Shown: positions 57,950 through 64,000 of the stretch, piece by piece
Layout: each line of letters starts with the position of its first letter
Numbering within the stretch: position 1 is the stretch's first letter
Origin: JAFDBW01 sp963723355
Lineage (GTDB): Bacteria > Desulfobacterota > Desulfuromonadia > Desulfuromonadales > BM103
Assembly: GCA_963723355.1 (NCBI GenBank)
Contig: CAVRQQ010000011.1
Span: forward strand, 87,204-151,203
DNA length: 64,000 nt
Direction of reading: 5' to 3'
Translations under genes and position numbers: made by a program
The notes under the pieces: model-generated
Told to the model about the DNA's origin: nothing
Seen by the model: the letters and a program-made list of their open reading frames with translations, nothing else
Databases searched by the model: none

Positions 57950-58839
57950 CTAAGCAGGGTTCGGCAGCGGGAGTCTGGTTTGTCCTGGGAGCCGCGTTGC
58001 TCTGGGGGACGACCGGTACGGCCCAGGCTTTTGCGCCGAGTGGATTTGACCCCATGGTAATCGGTGCCTTGCGTCTTCTGGTCGGTGGGGTCGCTCTCCT
58101 GGGCCTGGCACTCTATCGACGGGAACTGGGTCGGCTGAGGGACTGGAACTGGCTGCCGCTTTTCATGGCCGCGGTTTTTACCGCGAGCTACCAGCTCTGC
58201 TTCTTTGCCGCTGTTGCCAGAACCGGAGTGGCGGTTGGCACGATCGTCGGTATCGGCAGCGCTCCTGTGATCGGCGGGTTTCTCGGGCGTGTTTTCCGTG
58301 GCGAAACCCTCAGCAGGCGCTGGATGATCGCCACGTCCCTGGCTATTGCCGGCTGCAGCCTGCTCAGTTTAAGCGGCGGGGATATCGCCATCGATCCGGT
58401 CGGCATCCTTCTGGCGGTCGGTGCCGGGGCTGCTTATGCGGCCTATACCTTGATGATCAAGGGCTTGCTGGAAAAGCATGCGCCGAATGCCGTGATGGCC
58501 CTGGTGGTCTGTCTTGGGGCAATTTTGATTTCACCAGTGCTGGTCAACTGCGAGCTCGACTGGCTACTGCAGCCCCGTTCGATCGGCGTGGTCACGCACC
58601 TCGGATTGGCGACGATGGCACTCTCCTACTGGCTCTTTGCCCGCGGTCTGCAGACGGTGCAGGTTGCAACCGCAGTCACCCTTTCGCTGGCCGAACCGAT
58701 GACTGCGGCAACCCTGGGTATCGTGGTGCTTGGCGAACAGCTTAACGCGCAGGCCTTCACCGGCATCAGCCTGATCTTTGCCGGGCTGGTGGTGCTGATC
58801 ATAAGACGCCCACATGCGAGGCGAAAGATCGCGCTATAA
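57946..58839 (+). CDS. EamA-family (DMT) transporter
   Basis: 297 residues, ten TM helices. AALLWGTTGTAQAFAPSGFDPMVIGALRLLVGGVALL starts the first repeat and AVTLSLAEPMTAATLGIVVLGEQLNAQAFTGISLIF is the end of the second, close to amino-acid/metabolite exporters. The ATG overlaps the preceding stop (ATGA), so the two exporters are co-translated. Confidence 0.9.
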   Translation: MTKQGSAAGVWFVLGAALLWGTTGTAQAFAPSGFDPMVIGALRLLVGGVALLGLALYRRELGRLRDWNWLPLFMAAVFTASYQLCFFAAVARTGVAVGTIVGIGSAPVIGGFLGRVFRGETLSRRWMIATSLAIAGCSLLSLSGGDIAIDPVGILLAVGAGAAYAAYTLMIKGLLEKHAPNAVMALVVCLGAILISPVLVNCELDWLLQPRSIGVVTHLGLATMALSYWLFARGLQTVQVATAVTLSLAEPMTAATLGIVVLGEQLNAQAFTGISLIFAGLVVLIIRRPHARRKIAL

Positions 58840-59189
58840 GGATTACTGCTCGGACGGTCTTGGATTAGAACCCCTGCCCAACAATTTCATGGTCCTCAAT
58901 CCTTCTCCTTTCCATGAACATCCAAGTCGCTGTTCCCCTGGCTTTGGGCGACCTGAAAGTTCTCCCACTACTTGTCAAAATAATTGGCACACTTCCTCTT
59001 GACCACGGCCTTTGCGTACATCATTTTGTACGAATCCATTCTTGAATATTTTTAAACTGAATAAATTCATGTGCTTATCATTGTGGCACGGTAGCTGCTC
59101 TATCTCACGGGCAATCGCCTCGGCTATGTCCCCGACCATCTCCTGCTTCAGTTAAAAATGGTCGATTTTTGTTGTCAGTTCAAAAAAGG

Positions 59190-59340
59190 CCTTGTTAGCC
59201 TGATGACGAACCTGGACTCACGCGCAGCTGGTCTCACTCCCGGGAAGAACAGCTGGCGCGTCAGGCCTTGATTCTGGCCGGGCAGCCCAGGCTTGTACTC
59301 GATCTGCCGTGCGATGCCGGCCGTTTTTGGCCGCTCCGCT
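59190..59340 (+). pseudogene. Fragment of a class I SAM methyltransferase gene
   Basis: In one frame the DNA reads REEQLARQALILAGQPRLVLDLPCDAGRFWPL and then meets a stop. LVLDLPCGAGRFWPLL is the SAM-binding start of small methyltransferases, so this seems an N-terminal remnant. No start or downstream domain remains. The rest of 58840-59503 shows no gene. Confidence 0.5.
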
Positions 59341-59503
59341 AGATGTGGCGTACTTATCTCTTACGCAAACGATGAACTCTTTGCGACTGTAAAACGGTAG
59401 GAGTGCCTTCATAAAGATATACTGTCAGAAATGTTGGCGATACCTTCGGATTTAAGTTATCGTTTACAAATCTGTGGATTGTTATGCATGGACAGGGCTC
59501 CAA

Positions 59504-60781
59504 ATGGAAGAAACCACACACTCCAGGACATTTTCTCTCATACAGAGCGGGCTGTTCCTGCTCCTGCTCCTTCTGCTCCTTGCTTTCGGTAAAGGCACGA
59601 CTCTCATCTACGGGAGCCTTTCACTTGTCCTGCTGATCGCTTACCATCTGATCATCGATTACCGCTTCACCACATCCAGACTTGTGAGCTCCGGACTGAT
59701 CAACGCCTACGTTGCCATGTACCTGTTTCTCTGTGCTCTGGTCGTCTGGAGCACCAGGGTGCCAGGCCAGGATGAAAGCAACTTCTGGATCGTCTTCTTT
59801 CTGCCGATAACTGTCGCCGCCGCTCACCTGAGATTGAGAGGGACCATCGTCACATGTACGGTTGCCCTGGTTCTGTTTATTGCCCACCTGCCTCCGCATA
59901 TGTATCTCGATCCCAGGGAGCGGGTGGAGGAATTACCTGAACTCATCGGCTTTGGCATCATGTTTTTCCTTGTCGGAATTCTGGTGCAGACCTTTGCCCG
60001 GCAAAACCGTCTCCAGTTAGCCATGAAACAGCAGCTAAACGACAAGCTTCTGGAAAACCAGCAGCATCTCAAGGATTCCCTGGAACGTCTTGAAACAGCG
60101 GAAGAAAGCCTCAGGACCAAGGCGCGGCTTGCTTCCCTCGGCGAGATGTCGGCCGGCATCGCCCACGAAATCCGCAACCCTCTAGGGATCATATCTTCTT
60201 CGGCGCAGCTGCTCGATCGTGAGGTCGCCAATACGGAGGCCCGGCAACTGCTCGAAATTATCCAGGAGGAGTCAACTCGCCTGAACGGATTGATCACGGA
60301 GTTTCTGACCTTCGGCCGACAGCTTGAGCCGCATCGCCAACCGTGTGACCTGGCGGCTTTGGTTGCGCGGATCCTGGATTCACTGCAGAACGCTGCCCAG
60401 CAGAAGGGACTTGTTTTTGATCTTGATCTTGAGTGCGCCACCTGTCTGGCTTCAGTTGATGCTGATATGATGCAACAGGTTTTGCTCAACCTGCTGTTGA
60501 ACGCGCTCGAGGCAACAGCTCCGGGCGGCCGGGTTCGTGTTGCTCTGCAACATTATCCGGAGCGCATCGATATCGTGGTTGGTGATTCGGGTTCTGGTAT
60601 CCCCGCAGAGAACCTGTCAAGGGTCTTCGACCCGTTTTTTACAACGAAAAGCGGTGGTACTGGCCTCGGCCTTGCAAATGCTTACAAGATCATGGAAAGT
60701 CATGGCGGCTCATTGAAAGCGGTCAGTCGTGCTGGAGAAGGCAGTACATTCACCGCTTCACTTCCATTGGAGATCAGTTAA
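59504..60781 (+). CDS. Membrane-bound sensor histidine kinase (PilS/ZraS-like)
   Basis: About 425 residues. Five or six TM helices in the first 180 residues (LIQSGLFLLLLLLLLAF, SLVLLIAYHLII, AYVAMYLFLCALVV, LPITVAAAHLRL, FGIMFFLVGILVQTF) with almost no periplasmic loop, as in PilS. A short coiled coil follows, then HisKA (GEMSAGIAHEIRNPLGIISSSAQLL) and HATPase (LLNLLLNALEAT, GDSGSGIPAEN, GTGLGLANAYKIME). The start is uncertain between ATG 59504 and GTG 59474. Stop TAA is directly followed by the regulator ATG. Confidence 0.9.
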   Translation: MEETTHSRTFSLIQSGLFLLLLLLLLAFGKGTTLIYGSLSLVLLIAYHLIIDYRFTTSRLVSSGLINAYVAMYLFLCALVVWSTRVPGQDESNFWIVFFLPITVAAAHLRLRGTIVTCTVALVLFIAHLPPHMYLDPRERVEELPELIGFGIMFFLVGILVQTFARQNRLQLAMKQQLNDKLLENQQHLKDSLERLETAEESLRTKARLASLGEMSAGIAHEIRNPLGIISSSAQLLDREVANTEARQLLEIIQEESTRLNGLITEFLTFGRQLEPHRQPCDLAALVARILDSLQNAAQQKGLVFDLDLECATCLASVDADMMQQVLLNLLLNALEATAPGGRVRVALQHYPERIDIVVGDSGSGIPAENLSRVFDPFFTTKSGGTGLGLANAYKIMESHGGSLKAVSRAGEGSTFTASLPLEIS

Positions 60782-62150
60782 ATGGCTCACATTCTGGTCG
60801 TTGATGATGAAAAGAATTACCGCGTCGTCCTGACAAAGCTCCTGACCGAGGCCGGGCATCGGGTCTCCGCTGCCGAGAACCCGTTTGCAGCCCTTGAGCT
60901 GCTCGGCCGTGAAGATGTCGCTCTAATCCTCTCCGACCTGAGGATGCCGAATATGGACGGCATGGCTTTCCACCAGCGTGTCCTGAGTGACTTCGGCGAC
61001 ATCCCTTTCATCATCGTGACGGCCTTTGCAACGGTGGAGACTGCACTGCAGGCGATGAAGGCCGGAGCCTTTGACTACCTGATGAAACCTTTCAAGAACG
61101 AAGAGATCCTGGTCGTCGTCGGCAAGGCCCTGGATTATGCTCGTCTGCAAACCGAAAACGCCCTGCTGAGAAGGCAGCTTGACGCGGGCAACGGCAGTGA
61201 AATCATCGGCCAGAGTGTGGTGGTTCGGCAGTTGCTGCAGGACATCAAGCAGGTTGCGCCGGCACCGACCTCTGTTCTGGTCACCGGAGAGAGCGGTACC
61301 GGCAAGGAACTGGTTGCGCGTGCCTTGCATCAGTCGAGTATGAGAAAGAGTGCCGCGCTGGTCGCAGTCAATTGCGCCACTTTCGCCGAAAATCTACTCG
61401 AAAGTGAATTGTTCGGCCACGAACGTGGGGCCTTCACTGGTGCTACCGAGCGTAAACGTGGTCTGCTCGAAATGGCCAACGGCGGCACCCTGTTTCTCGA
61501 TGAAATAGGTGAGATGCCCCTTCCCCTGCAACCCAAGTTGCTGCGCCTGCTCCAGGAAAAACGTTTCAGGAGAGCTGGTGGTAATGCGGAAATCGAATGC
61601 GATGTCCGCGTGGTGGCTGCGACCAACCGGGATCTGAAAGCTCTGATCGAGAACGGGCAATTTCGTGATGATCTCTATTACCGTCTCGATGTCGTGACCC
61701 TCAATACCCCGACGCTTCGAGAGAGGGTGGAAGACATACCGTTGCTGGCCCTGTTCTTCTTGCGACGTTATGCCAGGGAACTGGGTCGGCCGGTCAGTGG
61801 ATTTGCCGCCGAGACGCTGCAGCTTCTGCGCAGTATGCCTGGCCCGGAAACATTCGCGATTGCAGAACATCATTGAACGGGGCGTTCTGTTCTGCAGTGG
61901 CGATCAATTTACACCGGAGGAACTGCCTGTGTCACTGCAAGGCGCTGTTGCCGATCCCCCGAGATCCAGAGCGAACAGAACAGAGCTTGGTAAACCCCTT
62001 CCCGAACTACTCGAGGATCTTGAATCCGGGTTGATTCACCAGGCAATGATTCAGGCCCGCGGGATCCAGGCCCAGGCCGCCAGGTTGCTTGGTATCAGTC
62101 GCAGTAACCTGCAGTACAAGCTGCGTAAATATGGCATGATGTCCGACTGA
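60782..62150 (+). CDS. NtrC-type sigma-54 response regulator, apparent frameshifts near the AAA+ end
   Basis: About 455 residues. Receiver with Asp52 (ILSDLRMPNMDG), AAA+ with GESGTGKE, GAFTGA and DEIGEMPLPLQPKLLRLLQE, and a Fis-type HTH (IQAQAARLLGISRSNLQYKLRKYGM). Around 61832-61862 three frames are needed in sequence: SM / WPGNIRD / LQNIIERG. Adding one T at each of two places restores SYAWPGNIRDLQNIIERG, so two small deletions are likely, unlike the one-base insertions elsewhere. Probable target: the sigma-54 promoter at 62261. Confidence 0.88.
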
Positions 62151-62179
62151 TTCAGAAAGTTGGCAATTGTATTTTACAG

Positions 62180-62225
62180 CCGGGGGTGCGTGTATAAATA
62201 TTTGTACACGTAACCCCGGTTTTTT
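62180..62225 (+). terminator. Large terminator after the regulator gene
   Basis: CCGGGG.T...CGTGTA / TACACG...ACCCCGG encloses an AT-rich loop and is followed by six T. The inner CGTGTA-N10-TACACG palindrome might also be a regulator site. Confidence 0.85.
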
Positions 62226-62260
62226 ATGCCACTGACAATGATTACAGTATGTTACGATGT

Positions 62261-62276
62261 TGGCATGTCAGATGCA
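62261..62276 (+). promoter_or_regulatory. Probable sigma-54 promoter of the receiver-YceI-PKS operon
   Basis: TGGCATGTCAGATGCA shows GG-N10-GC with a slightly weak -12 (ATGCA). It lies about 100 bp before the receiver start codon. Confidence 0.58.
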
Positions 62277-62377
62277 AATATAGGAATTAACAGGCGGTAA
62301 GCCACTTTACCTTTTGCCTCCGGGGCCTATCAGGGTATTGAAGGCCCTGGTCCTTTTGCAGATGACAGGTGCGGTTT

Positions 62378-62848
62378 ATGAGCAAACTGAACCAGGAAAT
62401 ACCGAAGATTCTCGTGGTTGATGATGAGAAAAATTATCGGATCGTACTCGCCCGCCTGTTTGAAAGAGTTGGTTACCAGGTTCTCCTCGCAGACAGCCCG
62501 GAATCAGCCATGACTGTTTTGCAGAATGAGAAGGTGTCACTGCTTTTGACGGATTTACAGATGGCCAGGATGAACGGCCTCGCTTTCTGTCAGAGGGTGC
62601 GCAGTGAAATTGGTGATATCCCCACGATCGTGTTTACCGCCAACGCTTCGAGCTTCGGCCACGAAGCGATGATCGATGCTGGTGTGCTGACCTGCCTGGA
62701 CAAGCCGTTCGACAACCAGGTCATATTGAACCTCGTTGCCGACATTTTCTTGCCTCGGACCAAAGACTCATGCCCTGCACGGCCGGATAATGAAGAACAG
62801 TCACTCTTGAACGAATATGTCTTACAGAAGGAGCCTGAACTCTCATGA
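62378..62848 (+). CDS. Stand-alone receiver (CheY-like) protein
   Basis: 156 residues. Receiver with acidic pocket VVDDEKN, phospho-acceptor Asp59 (LLLTDLQMARMNG), Thr/Lys in FTANAS and LDKPFDN. There is no output domain. The stretch ILVVDDEKNYR-VL is shared with the neighbouring NtrC-type regulator's receiver, suggesting duplication and the same kinase. It may be a phosphate sink or a signal branch. ATG at 62378. Overlaps the next gene (ATGA). Confidence 0.87.
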   Translation: MSKLNQEIPKILVVDDEKNYRIVLARLFERVGYQVLLADSPESAMTVLQNEKVSLLLTDLQMARMNGLAFCQRVRSEIGDIPTIVFTANASSFGHEAMIDAGVLTCLDKPFDNQVILNLVADIFLPRTKDSCPARPDNEEQSLLNEYVLQKEPELS

Positions 62849-63465
62849 TTTTACGCATTTGGTTAATCTCTGTTGCAGCCGTTTTTTTGCTTGCCATCAA
62901 TGCCGGGGCAATCACCCTGGATGGGGACTGCTCTATCCGTTTTTTCGGTCAATCGACTTTGCATGATTTCGATGGGCAGGTGGCCTGTCAGCCATTCATT
63001 ATGCAAACTGAAGAGGGGCCAACCGGGCGTCAGGTCGTTCAACCACCGGTCGTGACTGTTCGTGTCAGCGAGATGAACACCGACAATAGCTCTCGCGATG
63101 AAAAGATGTGGGGCATGTTTGATCATGAGCATTTCCCGGAAATTAAAGGCCAGTTCGTAGGCCTTGACTATGAGTTGACCCTTGAACAGTTGACATCGAG
63201 TGACAATGGTGATGGACGTCTTGAGTTTGATCTGCAGATTCGGGACACCACACAACACATCAAAGCAAAAACCAGTGTATTGACGATCACCCCGGAACAG
63301 ATAGTATTCATAATGGAGTTCCCCCTGTCGTTGGCCAGCTTCGAGCTCAAGCCGCCAAGCGTGATGGGTATAATTCGCGTAGCTGACGAGGTGCGGGTTG
63401 AGGTCCAAACAACGCTGCATCGTCAGGAACCTCTTGAAGCGTCAGCGACCGTCAAGGAGAGATGA
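62845..63465 (+). CDS. YceI-like secreted lipid-binding protein
   Basis: 206 residues. Signal peptide MILRIWLISVAAVFLLAINAGA. The mature barrel begins ITLDGDCSIRFFGQSTLHDFDGQV, with the STLHDF motif of the YceI-like group, then DEKMWGMFDHEHFPEIKGQF as the KM-FD-FP pattern. Divergent from the YceI at 23332. Between a receiver and a type III PKS gene, it could carry the polyketide product or its lipid precursor (inference). Confidence 0.8.
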   Translation: MILRIWLISVAAVFLLAINAGAITLDGDCSIRFFGQSTLHDFDGQVACQPFIMQTEEGPTGRQVVQPPVVTVRVSEMNTDNSSRDEKMWGMFDHEHFPEIKGQFVGLDYELTLEQLTSSDNGDGRLEFDLQIRDTTQHIKAKTSVLTITPEQIVFIMEFPLSLASFELKPPSVMGIIRVADEVRVEVQTTLHRQEPLEASATVKER

Positions 63466-63466
63466 T

Positions 63467-64000
63467 ATGTCCGTATGGATCCAGCACATCGAAACCATGA
63501 ATCCCGGGGTGGCCTATTCACAGGAATATGCCAGCAGGAAGATGCAGGAATGGACTGAGGATGACCGCCTCAAGCGTATGACCAGGATCCTTTACAAGAA
63601 ATCCGGGATCGATCGTCGATACAGTGTCATTACGTCTTTCGATCAGAACCTGCCGGGGGATTTTTTTCCTCTTGGCGATGATGGCAAAAGGCATAACATC
63701 GCCTGAACGTAATGCCATCTACACCCGTGAAGCCCACACGTTGTCCCGTTGACCTTGCACGAAAGACAATAGAAAGCTGCCCCGGTATCGAGGCCGCTGA
63801 TATCACGCACGTGATTACCGTCTCCTGTACCGGGTTCTGCAATCCCGGGCCGGATTACCATATCGTCAACGATCTTGGTCTGTCCCATGCGACGCAACGT
63901 TACAATCTCGGCTTCATGGGCTGCTATGCTGCCTTTCCTGGCTTGAGGATGGCACGGCAGTTCTGCGAAGCCAACCCGGATGCGGTCGTCCTGGTGATGT
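63467..64000 (+). CDS. Type III polyketide synthase, 3' end cut by window, two apparent frameshifts
   Basis: A chalcone/stilbene-synthase-type homodimeric enzyme that condenses malonyl-CoA onto an acyl starter. Visible: IQHIETMNPGVAYSQEYASRKMQEW, KKSGIDRRYSVITSF, then ARKTIESCPGIEAADITHVITVSCTGFCNPGPDYHIV and the catalytic Cys region RYNLGFMGCYAAFPGLRMA. Breaks at about 63695 (KRH-TSPERNAIYTREAHTL) and 63749 (LSR-DLARKTI) are one base each. ATG 63467 with AAGGAGAG upstream, two bases after the YceI-like gene. Product class (resorcinol, pyrone) cannot be told. Confidence 0.88.

Overview
The window is a chromosomal segment from a Gram-negative anaerobe or facultative anaerobe. Gene style points to Desulfuromonadales or a relative: a tripartite RND pump, several sigma-54 enhancer-binding regulators, an oxalate/formate-type MFS carrier next to an acetate-type carrier, a glycyl radical enzyme, and branched-chain ABC transport. 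This placement is an inference from gene content; no rRNA or tRNA gene is present to confirm it.

Left part (1-33 kb), mostly housekeeping. A minus-strand RND efflux operon (5'-outer-membrane factor, adaptor, permease-3') runs into epmA. efp lies just upstream of it, and the EF-P paralogue efpL is nearby. Then come an OFA-type MFS carrier, yajD, small hypotheticals, an acetate-carrier-like protein with a Cys-rich N-terminus, and a dCache histidine kinase/NtrC-type regulator pair. Further right are an rlmL-type methyltransferase operon, uvrC, yceI, malQ, prfC, asnS and proC. Palindromes of the form TTTGC-N6-GCAAA plus -24/-12 promoters tie the kinase/regulator pair to both carriers.

Central part (34-56.5 kb), the most interesting. 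This looks like a hydroxyproline/proline catabolic island. It holds two paralogous PAS-AAA sigma-54 regulators, a branched-chain-type ABC transporter (SBP, livHMGF), an SDR, an aldo/keto reductase and a serine-dehydratase-like enzyme. It also holds an ornithine cyclodeaminase/mu-crystallin family reductase next to a proline-racemase-family protein whose second catalytic Cys is Thr (the trans-3-hydroxy-L-proline dehydratase signature). A HypD-like glycyl radical dehydratase with its activase follows, then split P5C dehydrogenase and proline dehydrogenase. Inferred flow: trans-3-hydroxyproline to 1-pyrroline-2-carboxylate to proline; 4-hydroxyproline to 1-pyrroline-5-carboxylate (P5C); proline and P5C to glutamate. 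Two palindrome classes that differ by one base per half-site (TTATGC-N6-GCATAA and TTATTC-N6-GAATAA) lie upstream of sigma-54 promoters and suggest which regulator controls which unit.

Right part (56.5-64 kb). A MATE-like transporter and an EamA exporter are followed by a degraded methyltransferase fragment. Next are a histidine kinase/NtrC-type regulator pair and a probable sigma-54 operon encoding a lone receiver, a YceI-like protein and a type III polyketide synthase that runs off the window.

Quality warning: 21 single-base +1 interruptions, plus two apparent deletions, break otherwise conserved genes, including prfC and uvrC. They share no motif and most likely are sequence errors, so the split genes are annotated here as single loci.
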